From NCBI GenBank assembly GCA_934087515.1, contig CAKOIY010000001.1, positions 1-64,000 of the forward strand: a stretch of 64,000 nucleotides of DNA. The letters are read 5' to 3'. The first letter of the stretch is position 1. Every line of letters starts with the position of its first letter. The stretch comes from an uncultured Bacilli bacterium. GTDB taxonomy: Bacteria; Bacillota_I; Bacilli_A; RF39; UBA660. Below, in pieces: positions 42,253-51,356 of the stretch. A model generated the notes under the pieces. The model ran no database searches. It had not been told where the DNA came from and saw only the letters and a program-made list of their open reading frames with translations. A program made the position numbers and the translations under genes.

Positions 42253-43514
42253 ATTTGTTCTAATTGTTTTTTATGTCTTAATCTATTTGATATTATTATA
42301 GTACATCCGATTATGAACATATATACTATTCCTGCTAGAATAATTAGTTTGAAGTCTGGATATATTTTTTGATTTAGATATACTGGTGTTGTTTTTACTA
42401 ATTTATCTTTGTAATAGATACTTAGTGTTCCAATATTTTCCATATATTTGTTTTTATAGGTTATTTCATCTATTCCATCATAAACTAGTTTTATGTCATT
42501 TTTATTGTAATCATTTTTTAAATAATATTTTATATCTTCGTTTGCTGTTATGGCTATTTTGTCTTCGTTTAAATATTTGGTATCTAGTTCTTTAATTATT
42601 TCGCCTTTTTTTAGTACTGTTTGGTATCCATAGTTATTGAAGTAGTATTCGTATATTTTTTTTGCATCTTTTATGTGTCCGTTTAATGTGTTTGTTTTTG
42701 ATGTTATAAATATTAAAGTAGTGTTATTTTTGTTTGCTATGGTTGCTAGAGCATAACCTGCATCTGTTTCGTAACCTGTTTTTCCTCCAAGGATATATGG
42801 AGCTTTTATGTAAGCATTTCTTTCATATAGTTTAATTGTATGTTCTATTTTTGTTCCATCTTCAAGTGTGTAGTACATAGTTGTAGCAATTTTTTTCCAG
42901 GTATCATTTTTAAGTCCTGCTTTAAATAGAAGTACTAAATCACTCATGGTAGAGTAATTGTTTTTATCGTCCATTCCTATAGGATTAGCAAAACTGGTGT
43001 TTTTCATTCCTAATTGTTTTGCTTTTTGATTCATCATTTTAACAAATGTTTCTTCGTTTCCTCCGACTAATCTTGCTAGTATATTAGCACAATCTGCACC
43101 ACTTTCCATCATAAGTCCATGTAATATATCATTATAGGAATATTGTTTTTCGTGGTTTAGTGAGGATGCTGAAGCGTCCATTGCTATTAAATCTTGGTAA
43201 TCGCTTTTTTGAAATGATACTTTTTCGTTTAAATCATTAATATTTTCAATAGCGATTAATGCAGTCATCATTTTAGTAAGTGATGCTATACTTACTTTTT
43301 GATCTTTGTTTTTTTGAAATAGTATTTCATCATCTTTTAGATTATATAATATAGCATTATTTGAGTATATACTTAAATCGTTTTTTTGTTTTTTGTTTGT
43401 AGTTGTTTGTATTTTAGTTTTATGTGTTATTTGTTTGGCTTCTACATTTATATTTATATTTGTAATAGTAATTAGTAATAGAATTGTTATTACTATATAT
43501 TTTATTTTTTTCAT
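42249..43514 (-). CDS. D-alanyl-D-alanine carboxypeptidase (DacF/PBP5 type)
   Basis: The 421-aa exported serine peptidase trims the terminal D-Ala from peptidoglycan stem peptides. It has a signal peptide (cleavage near VEA, residue 26), the SLTK motif (Ser78-Lys81), a second motif region ESGADCAN in which the usual SxN reads SGA, and KTG in LGGKTGYETDAGY. A C-terminal domain and a membrane helix (FKLIILAGIVYMFIIGCTIIIS) anchor it. Among sporulation genes in this genome a DacF or DacB role is possible. ATG 43514 follows AAAGGGTGT. Confidence 0.9.
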   Translation of the reverse strand: MKKIKYIVITILLLITITNININVEAKQITHKTKIQTTTNKKQKNDLSIYSNNAILYNLKDDEILFQKNKDQKVSIASLTKMMTALIAIENINDLNEKVSFQKSDYQDLIAMDASASSLNHEKQYSYNDILHGLMMESGADCANILARLVGGNEETFVKMMNQKAKQLGMKNTSFANPIGMDDKNNYSTMSDLVLLFKAGLKNDTWKKIATTMYYTLEDGTKIEHTIKLYERNAYIKAPYILGGKTGYETDAGYALATIANKNNTTLIFITSKTNTLNGHIKDAKKIYEYYFNNYGYQTVLKKGEIIKELDTKYLNEDKIAITANEDIKYYLKNDYNKNDIKLVYDGIDEITYKNKYMENIGTLSIYYKDKLVKTTPVYLNQKIYPDFKLIILAGIVYMFIIGCTIIISNRLRHKKQLEQI

Positions 43515-43583
43515 TATCAACACCCTTTACTTCTATATTTACTAGATTAGTATATCAAAAATTTTAAAATTTTGCTACTTTTC

Positions 43584-43613
43584 TTGTTATATTGTTGAAA
43601 TTTGTTGTATAAT
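43584..43613 (+). promoter_or_regulatory. Promoter of the 43639 gene
   Basis: TTGTTA at 43584-43589, 18 bp, TATAAT at 43608-43613. The divergent carboxypeptidase gene starts 70 bp to the left. Confidence 0.55.
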
Positions 43614-43638
43614 TGTCATATAAAGATAGGGTGGTTAC

Positions 43639-44580
43639 ATGATAGATAGTTTAGATAAAAAGTTTTTTGATAAGCTTAGAAATAAATATAATTATGATGA
43701 TAAGACTATGAATGCTTTGGCTAAGATTGTTCCTTGTATTGTTGATTATTATGGGGAGGAACATGAGTTTTTGATTTTGGAAGCGGTTTTAAATACTAAG
43801 ATTATTGCTTGTAATTCTAAACAAACTATTTCTAAGGTAATTGCTGATTCTGGACTTACGGAGTTTGTGGGTGGTTCTTCTTTATATGATATTGATTTGA
43901 AAAAGCAGGAGAGTGTTTATGTTCCTAGTGTTAAGGTTATTTATAATGAGGAAATTAATTCTTATGTGATAGATAAAATTGATAGGATTATTGTTACTAG
44001 TCATACGTTTAATTATGATTCTCCAAAGGGACTTGAGGTTCTTACTCATGCGTTATGTCATTTAGTTAAGAGTTATAAAGATGAGTTTAAGATTGATGAG
44101 AATATGTTGTCTATAAGAAGTGGGATTGCTTATGAGAAGAGAAAGATTATGTATGGTGATGAGATTAGTTTAGATTTTGTTTCTAATTTTGGTAATGGGT
44201 TGGAAGAGGGATTTACTATTCTTGATACAGAACTTATTGTTTCTATGGTTCTTCATGATTCTTATAAGTGTTATGATTATGATTCTATTTATATGATTGC
44301 TTATATTTTGAAGGAGAAGTATGGATTTATTGGTGAAATTAATAATTATGAGATATGTGGTGATGTAGATTCTTTTAAGAGGGTTTATAAGAAGAGTTCT
44401 ATTGAAAGACTTGCTGATATTTGTGATGATTGTGTTTCAATAGAAAATGATATGCATTTATCTTATACGAGGGAGGATAAGGATTCTATAGCAAGTATTT
44501 TAAAGAATAAGTTAGAGAAGGATGCATATACAGAACTTGTTAGTATATATGAGGAATCACGTGAAGTTGTTAAGAATTAA
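43639..44580 (+). CDS. Hypothetical protein with a degenerate HExxH-like motif
   Basis: I do not recognise this 313-aa protein. It contains THALCHLVKSY with His137 and His141 and, fifty residues on, GLEEGFTILDTELI (Glu189/Glu190). This order copies the HExxH ... E layout of gluzincin or M78-like metallopeptidases. However, the catalytic Glu of HExxH is replaced by Ala138, so the protein may bind a metal without being an active peptidase. It has no signal peptide or membrane segment. GGGTGG precedes ATG 43639, and a bidirectional terminator follows. Confidence 0.65.
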   Translation: MIDSLDKKFFDKLRNKYNYDDKTMNALAKIVPCIVDYYGEEHEFLILEAVLNTKIIACNSKQTISKVIADSGLTEFVGGSSLYDIDLKKQESVYVPSVKVIYNEEINSYVIDKIDRIIVTSHTFNYDSPKGLEVLTHALCHLVKSYKDEFKIDENMLSIRSGIAYEKRKIMYGDEISLDFVSNFGNGLEEGFTILDTELIVSMVLHDSYKCYDYDSIYMIAYILKEKYGFIGEINNYEICGDVDSFKRVYKKSSIERLADICDDCVSIENDMHLSYTREDKDSIASILKNKLEKDAYTELVSIYEESREVVKN

Positions 44581-44611
44581 AAAAAGGATTCATTTGATGT
44601 GAATCCTTTTT
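44581..44611. terminator. Bidirectional terminator
   Basis: AAAAAGGATTCA (44581-44592) pairs with TGAATCCTTTTT (44600-44611); loop TTTGATG. It serves the converging hypothetical and flippase genes. Confidence 0.85.
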
Positions 44612-46212
44612 AGTATGTGGTTTATTTGTTCTTCTCCGAATACTTGGGTTAGTCCTTTGTTTTTGTACATTAGTACTAGATATGTTATCATTCCTATGAT
44701 ACCAATTATACCTATTTTTGTTATTAATAATAGTTTGTTTGTTCCTATTGTGATTAACATATTTAATAGTATAACTATTATTGTCATTATTATTAATGGT
44801 ATTATTGTTTTTGACATGTTTTTTAATATTTCTTTGTATTTGAATTTTAGTTTTTTCTTTAAGTAGATTAGTATTATTGTCATTGATGTTAATCCTCCGA
44901 TTATGGTTGCAATTGATGTTCCGTAATATGGTGTTATGTTTAGTTTGTTTAGTAATAATATCATTGGTATGTCTAATAGGGCATTTAGGAGTAGTCCTAC
45001 TATAGTACTAATTATTACTAATTTAAATTTTTTAAATCCTTGAAGGGCTGTATTCATTACTGATAATGTACTTATAACTATACAAACTATTGCGGAAATG
45101 GCAAGTATTTTTCCTCCGTATGGGCTTGTTCCATAGAATAGGGTATAGACATCTTTTGATAGAATCATTATTCCTATTACTAGAGGGAGTGCTACTAGAA
45201 GCATAGTACTTATTGCTTGGTTAAATATTTTGTTTGATGATTGGTAGTCTTTTTTTGTATAGCTTTCTATTATATGAGGTATTAGGCTTGTTATAAGTCC
45301 CATAGAGATTGCTGATATTATCATACATATTTTTGGAGCCCAGGTACATACTATACTTGATATTAGTTCACATTTATCAGCACTGAAACCTATTATATAT
45401 AATCCTTTTATTATTAGTTTTTGATCTATTATTGTATATAGGTCATTTGTTATGGATATTATTATTAATGGTATACAGTAAAAAATTATTTTTTTACCTA
45501 ATTCTTTGTTTGTTATGTTGTCTTTTTTATTTTCATCTGTTTCGAATAGTTGTTTGTTTTTATTGATTTTTATTTTTAAATATATATAGGCTCCTAGAGC
45601 TCCAAAGAAGGCTCCTAGAAGTGCTACTGATACTCCGATAGGGATGCTTGTGTTAAAGATATTTATTGATAGATATGATCCTATTAGAATTATTGCTATT
45701 CGTATTACTTGTTCCCATACTTGACTTATTGAGCCTGGTGCTATGAATTTATGTCCTTGTAGATAACCTCTTAGGACACTTATGTAAGGTGTTATTATTA
45801 ATGATATTGATATTGCTTTTATAACTAGGCTTATGTCTTTTATTTTATTGGCTCCTTCGATACCATTTACTAGGAACATTGCTATTGAGTCAGAGAAGAT
45901 AAATAATGTTAGAAATGAGATAAATGAGAATGTTAGAATTATTTTTTTACCTACTTTAAATGTTCGTTCTTTGGCATCTAGTTTTCCTAATGTTACATAT
46001 TCGCTTATTAACATACTTATTGCTATTGGTATACCTGCGGTTGATATGTTTAGAAATAGGTTATATATGTTGTAAGCATATGAATATAGTACTCCGCCTG
46101 TTTCTCCAATTATTTTATAGAAGGGTATTACGTATAATACTCCTAGTATTTTTGTTATTATAATAGCAATGGATGCTATTAGTGTACCTTTTAAGAATGA
46201 ATCTTTTTTCAT
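44590..46212 (-). CDS. SpoVB/YtgP-type MOP-family lipid flippase
   Basis: The 540-aa protein has 13-14 membrane segments and the MOP/MVF fold: KGTLIASIAIIITKILGVLYVIPFYKIIG at the start, YNLFLNISTAGIPIAIS, VLRGYLQGHKFIAPGSISQVWEQVIRI and PLVIGIMIL. It belongs to the SpoVB/YtgP group that moves lipid-linked wall precursors (or O-antigen-like lipids) across the membrane. SpoVB is needed for spore cortex and YtgP/MurJ for vegetative wall; the sequence alone does not decide. ATG 46212 follows AAAAGGTGATT on the - strand. Confidence 0.88.
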   Translation of the reverse strand: MKKDSFLKGTLIASIAIIITKILGVLYVIPFYKIIGETGGVLYSYAYNIYNLFLNISTAGIPIAISMLISEYVTLGKLDAKERTFKVGKKIILTFSFISFLTLFIFSDSIAMFLVNGIEGANKIKDISLVIKAISISLIITPYISVLRGYLQGHKFIAPGSISQVWEQVIRIAIILIGSYLSINIFNTSIPIGVSVALLGAFFGALGAYIYLKIKINKNKQLFETDENKKDNITNKELGKKIIFYCIPLIIISITNDLYTIIDQKLIIKGLYIIGFSADKCELISSIVCTWAPKICMIISAISMGLITSLIPHIIESYTKKDYQSSNKIFNQAISTMLLVALPLVIGIMILSKDVYTLFYGTSPYGGKILAISAIVCIVISTLSVMNTALQGFKKFKLVIISTIVGLLLNALLDIPMILLLNKLNITPYYGTSIATIIGGLTSMTIILIYLKKKLKFKYKEILKNMSKTIIPLIIMTIIVILLNMLITIGTNKLLLITKIGIIGIIGMITYLVLMYKNKGLTQVFGEEQINHILKRIHIK

Positions 46213-46345
46213 ATTTAATCACCTTTTAAGATTATATCATGTTAATTGTTAATTTCCAATATTTATTGATTTATTTAGTATGATTGGTTTTGGTTTTTTT
46301 GTATTAATTTGTTATTGTTTCATATACTAGTAGTGGTGATTTGTT

Positions 46346-46876
46346 TTGAAAAGGATTAAATTTATTGGAGTTATTGTTATTTTTTTATTAACTATTTTAT
46401 ATCATTTTTTATATCATTGGTTACCTAATCCGGTATTTTCGGTGTTTTTTCCAGTTAATGAGAGTATTTGGGAACATATGAAACTTCTTTATAGTGGTAT
46501 TTTTACTTGGGGAGTTATTGAATATTTTATATTAAGGAAAAAGGGGATTAGTTATAGGAACTTTTTTTCTACTTTATTTCTTGAGATGGTAACTAGTATT
46601 ATGATTTATTTAATTATGTATCTTCCTCTTTATAATGTTTTTGGAGAAAATATGGTTATTTCTATTGGTCTTTTGATTGTTGTTATTATTCTTGAGGAGA
46701 TATTTAGTTATTATTTATTTAGTTATTCTAAGGAAAATAGAATTTTGAATAGGGTAAGTATTTTATTTATTGTTTTGGGGTTTGTTGTATTTTTATGTTT
46801 TACGTATGATCCTCCTAGAAATTATATTTTTTATGATATTGTTAGTAATAAGTATGGGATAGATATTTATAAGTAA
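46346..46876 (+). CDS. DUF6512-like membrane protein
   Basis: The 176-aa protein has five membrane segments. The segment FFPVNESIWEHMKLLYSG is characteristic of a small family of uncharacterised Bacillota membrane proteins (DUF6512 type). TTG 46346 is the likely start, with GTGGTGAT upstream. Other conserved polar residues cluster near EEIFSYYLFSYS. The role is unknown. A terminator follows. Confidence 0.7.
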   Translation: MKRIKFIGVIVIFLLTILYHFLYHWLPNPVFSVFFPVNESIWEHMKLLYSGIFTWGVIEYFILRKKGISYRNFFSTLFLEMVTSIMIYLIMYLPLYNVFGENMVISIGLLIVVIILEEIFSYYLFSYSKENRILNRVSILFIVLGFVVFLCFTYDPPRNYIFYDIVSNKYGIDIYK

Positions 46877-46905
46877 AGCTTGTGTTAGGGCTTTATTTTT
46901 TTTTT
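46874..46905 (+). terminator. Terminator before ffh
   Basis: TAAAGC (46874-46879) and GCTTTA (46890-46895) form a stem followed by TTTTTTTTT. Confidence 0.75.
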
Positions 46906-46936
46906 GTTTTGCTTTATAATTATTTTGGTGATTAAA

Positions 46937-48244
46937 ATGTTTGAAACTTTAAGTGATAGATTAGAAAAAGTAGTAAAGAATATTAAGGGACATGGTAAGA
47001 TTACTGAAGATAATATTGATCCTATGCTTAGAGAGGTTCGTCTTGCTTTACTTGAAGCGGATGTTAATTATCAGGTTGTTAGGGAGTTTACTAGTAAAGT
47101 TAAGGAAAAAGCTTTGGGAGAAGAGGTTAAGAAGAGTTTATCTCCTGGGGAGATGTTTGTTGGTATTATTCGTGATGAACTTGAAGCTTTGTTAGGAGGA
47201 GAGGCTGCACCTTTAAATTTAAGTGGTAATCCGGCTACTCTTATGCTTGTGGGACTTCAAGGTTCTGGTAAAACGACTTCGATTGGGAAACTTGCTAATT
47301 TTCTTAGGAAAAAGCATAGTAAGAAACCACTTTTAGTAGCATGTGATGTTTATAGACCTGCTGCTATTGATCAGCTAAAACAAATTGGTAAGGAACTTAA
47401 TATTGAGGTTTATGAAGAAGGAAAGGGAGATCCTGTTAAGATAAGTCTTAATGCTATTAGTTATGCTAAGGAAAACGGGTATGATTATGTTTTAATAGAT
47501 ACTGCTGGGCGTTTACATATTGATGATGCTCTTATGGAGGAACTTAAGAATATTAAGGAAGAGGTTCATCCTATGGAAACTTTACTTGTTATTGATTCTA
47601 TGATGGGGCAAGATGCTATTAATGTTATTAAAGGATTTAATGAAAATTTAGAACTTACTGGTGTTATTCTTACTAAGCTTGATGGTGATACTAGAGGAGG
47701 GGTTGCTCTTTCTGTTAGACATCTTACTAATGTTCCTATTAAGTTTGTGGGTGTTTCAGAAAAACTTGATGGTTTGGATGCTTTTTATCCTGATAGAATG
47801 GCTTCACGTATTATTGGAATGGGTGATATTTTATCTATTGTTGATAAGGCTAATGAGGTTATTGATGAGAAGGAAGCGGAGAATTCTTTGAAGAGAATGA
47901 AGTCTGGTAAGTATGATTTGGAAGATTTTTTAAAACAAATGAAACAGATTAAGAAACTTGGTTCTCTTGAGTCTATTTTGAAACTTTTACCGGGTGCTAA
48001 GAAGATGGGTCTTAATAATATAAATATTGATCCTAAGGATATGGCACATATTGAGGCTATTGTTCTTTCTATGACTTTGGAGGAAAGAAGAAATCCTTCG
48101 ATAATAAAGGCTAGTAGAAAGCAAAGAATTGCAAAGGGTAGTGGACGTTCTGTTCAAGAGGTTAATCGTTTGCTTACACAGTTTGAGCAAAGTAAAAAGA
48201 TGATGAAACAAGTAGCAAGTGGCAATTTTAAGTTACCTTTTTAA
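46937..48244 (+). CDS. ffh: Signal recognition particle protein Ffh (SRP54)
   Basis: Ffh (435 aa) binds signal sequences on the ribosome and delivers them to FtsY. The N domain starts MFETLSDRLEKVVKNIKG. The G domain has LQGSGKTTS, RPAAIDQLKQIG, DTAGRLHIDD and TKLDGDTRGG. The Met-rich M domain runs from about 300 (DLEDFLKQMKQIKKLG) to the GSGRSVQEVNRLLTQFEQSKKMMKQ end that binds 4.5S RNA. ATG 46937 has GGTGATT upstream; the frame extends earlier without an RBS. ylxM is not adjacent. Confidence 0.98.
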   Translation: MFETLSDRLEKVVKNIKGHGKITEDNIDPMLREVRLALLEADVNYQVVREFTSKVKEKALGEEVKKSLSPGEMFVGIIRDELEALLGGEAAPLNLSGNPATLMLVGLQGSGKTTSIGKLANFLRKKHSKKPLLVACDVYRPAAIDQLKQIGKELNIEVYEEGKGDPVKISLNAISYAKENGYDYVLIDTAGRLHIDDALMEELKNIKEEVHPMETLLVIDSMMGQDAINVIKGFNENLELTGVILTKLDGDTRGGVALSVRHLTNVPIKFVGVSEKLDGLDAFYPDRMASRIIGMGDILSIVDKANEVIDEKEAENSLKRMKSGKYDLEDFLKQMKQIKKLGSLESILKLLPGAKKMGLNNINIDPKDMAHIEAIVLSMTLEERRNPSIIKASRKQRIAKGSGRSVQEVNRLLTQFEQSKKMMKQVASGNFKLPF

Positions 48245-48262
48245 AGAAACATGAAAAAAAAG

Positions 48263-48292
48263 TTGAAATTTGTTAATTGTTTGTGATATAAT
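48263..48292 (+). promoter_or_regulatory. Promoter of rpsU-yqeY
   Basis: TTGAAA at 48263-48268, 18 bp, TATAAT at 48287-48292, with extended -10 TGA. Confidence 0.7.
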
Positions 48293-48325
48293 ACAAATCA
48301 GTAAAGGCAAGAAAGGAGGGTTAAA

Positions 48326-48523
48326 ATGACCGAAGTAACAGTAAAAGGTAATTTAGATGGAGCATTAAAGAAATTTAAACAAAAATGTGCTCGTGATGGT
48401 GTCCTTTCTGAAGCCAAAAAAAGAAAGTTTTATGATAAACCAGGAGTAAAGAGAAGAGAGGAAAAGAAACAAAACATCATTAATTCAAGAAAGAGAAATA
48501 AAAGAACAAATAGAAGTAATTAA
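48326..48523 (+). CDS. rpsU: 30S ribosomal protein S21
   Basis: The 65-aa basic protein has the S21 pattern LDGALKKFKQKCARDGVLSEAKKRKFYDKPGVKRR and a Lys/Arg tail. S21 helps 30S subunits pair with mRNA. AAAGGAGGG precedes ATG 48326. yqeY follows directly after a small hairpin, as in Bacillus. Confidence 0.97.
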   Translation: MTEVTVKGNLDGALKKFKQKCARDGVLSEAKKRKFYDKPGVKRREEKKQNIINSRKRNKRTNRSN

Positions 48524-48546
48524 GTAGCTTAAAGGCTGCTTTTTTT
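48523..48546 (+). terminator. Attenuating hairpin between rpsU and yqeY
   Basis: AGTAGC (48523-48528) pairs with GCTGCT (48535-48540; one G-T pair) and is followed by TTTTTT that runs into the yqeY RBS. It probably lowers but does not abolish yqeY transcription. Confidence 0.65.
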
Positions 48547-48559
48547 GGAGGTAGATATT

Positions 48560-49000
48560 ATGTTAGAAAAGTTTAAAAAAGAAATGATAACTGCAATGAA
48601 GGAAAGAGATAAGGTTAAACTTAATACTTTAAGAGCAGTTAAAGGTGCTATGCAACTAGAAGTTATTAATAATAAGAAAGAAGAATCTGATGAACTTTTA
48701 CTTGATGTTATTAATAAACAAATAAAGATGAGAAATGATTCTATTGAGGAATTTGAAAAAGCAGGTAGGGATGATTTGGTTAATTCTTATAAGAGTGAGA
48801 TTGATATTTTAGAGGAGTATATGCCTAAGAAATTAAGTGAAGATGAAATTAATGAAATATTGGACTTAGGTATTAGTGAGAGTGGTGCTAGTAGTGTTCG
48901 TGATTTAGGATCTGTTATGAGAATAGTTACTCCTAAGGTTAAGAATAGATGTGATATGAAAGTTGTTACTGGAATGTTAAGAGATAAATTAAGTAAATAA
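48560..49000 (+). CDS. yqeY: GatB/YqeY domain protein
   Basis: The 146-aa protein has the YqeY layout: MLEKFKKEMITAMKERDKVKLNTLRAVKGAM, KMRNDSIEEFEKAGRDDLV, EILEEYMPKKLSEDEI and a C-terminal GSVMRIVTPKVKNRCD that matches the tail domain of GatB, which helps position tRNA in amidotransferases. The stand-alone function is not firmly known. ATG 48560 follows GGAGG. Linkage to rpsU is conserved in Bacillota. Confidence 0.95.
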   Translation: MLEKFKKEMITAMKERDKVKLNTLRAVKGAMQLEVINNKKEESDELLLDVINKQIKMRNDSIEEFEKAGRDDLVNSYKSEIDILEEYMPKKLSEDEINEILDLGISESGASSVRDLGSVMRIVTPKVKNRCDMKVVTGMLRDKLSK

Positions 49001-49133
49001 TTTATCTTTTTTGTTCTGATTATTTTTATATTTTTTATTTTTTTAAGATAAGGTGTACATTTTGTGATTTTCTGTTGCTTTTTTTCCTATTTAAGGTTAA
49101 AATTAATTTATAAAATATAGAGGAGTAAATAGT

Positions 49134-51263
49134 ATGGAAAAGAGGTTTAAGAGGGCATTTACTTTGGTTGAAATGTTAGTAGTTGTAGGAATTATTGCGG
49201 CTTTAATGGTAACGGTTATTCCTATGGTTTCTAAGTATATAAAGGATGGAAAGAATGATTATAATGAGAAGCTTAAGTCTCAATTATTACTTTCTGGTAA
49301 GGATTATTATAGTAATAATAAGGATAAGCTTCCTGTTAAAGTTGGTTTAAAGTATAAAAGTAAGGATTATGATGTTGTTTCTTTACCAGAGATGCAAAGT
49401 CAGAATTATGTAAGTAATGATTTTGTTGATGCATATGGAAATAGTTGTAAGGAAAGTTTTGTTTATGTAAGGCAGAAGAATGATGCTAAAGAATATGATT
49501 ATCATGCTTGTTTGAGATGTACTGATAAGAATGGTAAAATTATTAATTATAGTAATGATTTTGTTTGTAAAGGTAATAATTGGGGAGATGAGGTTGGTCC
49601 TGTTTGTTCTAATGATGCTAGTTATAATATTGGTGTTAGAAAGAAAAATGGTCATGTGTTTAATCCTAGTTCGGTTCTTTTAAGAGGTGTTAGAGATAGT
49701 TATGCTACTAGTGGTGATAATAAAGGTAAGATAGTTGGGGCTTATGTTGAAGGAAAAGTTAAAGGTTTTCAAGTTTTTTTTCCTAGTAGTTATAGTTTTG
49801 ATAATATAATGGGTGTTAACTTTATAGAAAAGATTAATAAAGAATATTCAGAAAAAAATAGAAATGATGAGTATATTATAACTTTAACTGATGGTGTTCA
49901 TACTTCTAGTAGTTGTGCTAAGTTTGTGATAGATAAAGAAAAACCTAGTTGTGTTTTTGATTTAAAGCAAAGTAAGGGTAATAAAACTTTGACTCTTAGT
50001 TCTAAGGATAATTATAGTGATTCTATTAATATTAGTAAGCTTATTTCTTTGAAGGATAATGAAACTAGTGTAGAGGATAAAGGTATTAGAGTTTCTACTG
50101 TTTCTAAGAGTGTTTTAGGACTTAAAGATAGTATGTATTATGGTTATACTATGGATGAGGCTGGTAATAGTAATACTTGTTCTAAGAAAGTAAAAATAAA
50201 GATGTTTGATGGGGAAAAACCTTATTGTACTATTACTAATGATGTTGATAATAAATGGTATAGTTCTAAAGGTACATATAGAAGTAAGACTTTAAAGGCT
50301 GAGTGTTATGTTGCAGGAGGTGCTAATAAAGCAAAAGTTGATTTGAAGAAAATTGGTGTAAGTAATGCAGTTGGTTCTGTTAGTGCTAAGAAAACTGATA
50401 ATGATAATCCTGATAATAAAGTTACTTTTGATATAGTGTTTACGCCTGCTAATAATAAGGCTGGTAATACAGTTGTTAGTTTGAATGAAGGTTTTGTTAC
50501 AGATGATGCCGGAACTACTAATGATAGTGTTAAGTCTTCAAATATTAAAGTTGATTCTATATCTCCTAGTATTAGTTATGCTCCTCAAACTTCTAAAGAA
50601 AGTGGAGGTTGGTATAAGGCTCCATTTAAACTTAAGTTAAGTTGTTTAGATAGTAATAGTGGTGTTTCTAGTTTTAAAGTTAATAATTCTAACTTTAGTT
50701 CTGGTAGTATAATTACTAGAAATAGTGCTGCTAATCCAGTTACTTATGCTTCTGTTTGTGTAGATAAAGCTGGTAATAGTGCTAGTGGTTCTAATAGTTA
50801 TAAGGTTAAGGTTTATTCTGAAAATTCTATTTGTGGTATTAAGTCTTATGTAAAATGTAGACATAAAGATTGTGGGTGTGAAACTTATAAATATTGTACT
50901 AATGGATGTAAAGTTTATAAGAAATGTAGTGCATATACTAATTGGTCATGTAAGAAAAAGACAAAGACTACTGGTTGTGTTGCTTATGGTATAGGTAAGA
51001 AATGTCCTTCTTGTTCACCTTATACAAAAACTACTAGTAAAAGAACTTGTGGTAAGTGTACTAATAAAATTTGTAAAAAAGTTGCTGGTGCTATTGTAAC
51101 TATTAAATATACTAGAAGTTATACTGATTGTACTCGTAGTTCTTATACATATAATTGTGGTTGCAAAACATATTATTATAAACAATGTGGTTGTAAGCAA
51201 TATGTTTATTGTGCTACTAAGAGATGTGGTGTTAAGTCATATGAGTCATGTTGGCATTATTAA
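49134..51263 (+). CDS. Giant prepilin-like protein with cysteine-rich C-terminus
   Basis: The 709-aa protein begins KRFKRAFTLVEMLVVVGIIAAL, a prepilin signal with Glu13 at +5 and Ala8 instead of Gly before the cleavage point. It shares the head domain of 8446-10500 (LLLSGKDYYSNNKDKLP, CLRC). The middle region has Ig-like stretches with DNYSDSINI and KAGN motifs. The last ~145 residues (from about 565) contain 22 cysteines in CGC, CxxC and KC patterns with Lys and Tyr, probably a heavily disulfide-bonded tip. AGAGGAG precedes ATG 49134. It forms a tandem pair with the next gene. Confidence 0.83.
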   Translation: MEKRFKRAFTLVEMLVVVGIIAALMVTVIPMVSKYIKDGKNDYNEKLKSQLLLSGKDYYSNNKDKLPVKVGLKYKSKDYDVVSLPEMQSQNYVSNDFVDAYGNSCKESFVYVRQKNDAKEYDYHACLRCTDKNGKIINYSNDFVCKGNNWGDEVGPVCSNDASYNIGVRKKNGHVFNPSSVLLRGVRDSYATSGDNKGKIVGAYVEGKVKGFQVFFPSSYSFDNIMGVNFIEKINKEYSEKNRNDEYIITLTDGVHTSSSCAKFVIDKEKPSCVFDLKQSKGNKTLTLSSKDNYSDSINISKLISLKDNETSVEDKGIRVSTVSKSVLGLKDSMYYGYTMDEAGNSNTCSKKVKIKMFDGEKPYCTITNDVDNKWYSSKGTYRSKTLKAECYVAGGANKAKVDLKKIGVSNAVGSVSAKKTDNDNPDNKVTFDIVFTPANNKAGNTVVSLNEGFVTDDAGTTNDSVKSSNIKVDSISPSISYAPQTSKESGGWYKAPFKLKLSCLDSNSGVSSFKVNNSNFSSGSIITRNSAANPVTYASVCVDKAGNSASGSNSYKVKVYSENSICGIKSYVKCRHKDCGCETYKYCTNGCKVYKKCSAYTNWSCKKKTKTTGCVAYGIGKKCPSCSPYTKTTSKRTCGKCTNKICKKVAGAIVTIKYTRSYTDCTRSSYTYNCGCKTYYYKQCGCKQYVYCATKRCGVKSYESCWHY

Positions 51264-51290
51264 AGATCGATTTTCGATCTTTTTTTTTTT
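51262..51290 (+). terminator. Terminator with GATC-containing stem (copy 1)
   Basis: AGATCGA (51264-51270), loop TTT, TCGATCT (51274-51280), then a long T-run. The same hairpin follows the next gene. Confidence 0.9.
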
Positions 51291-51356
51291 GATTGATAAA
51301 ATTTTATTTTTGTTTTATAATATTTTATAGTGATAATAGTGTTGGGAGGTATGAGT

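Noticed and set aside
42900..43100. Carboxypeptidase considered inactive because the SxN motif reads SGA
   Set aside because: SLTK and KTG are intact, and variants of the second motif occur in related enzymes, so loss of activity is not supported.
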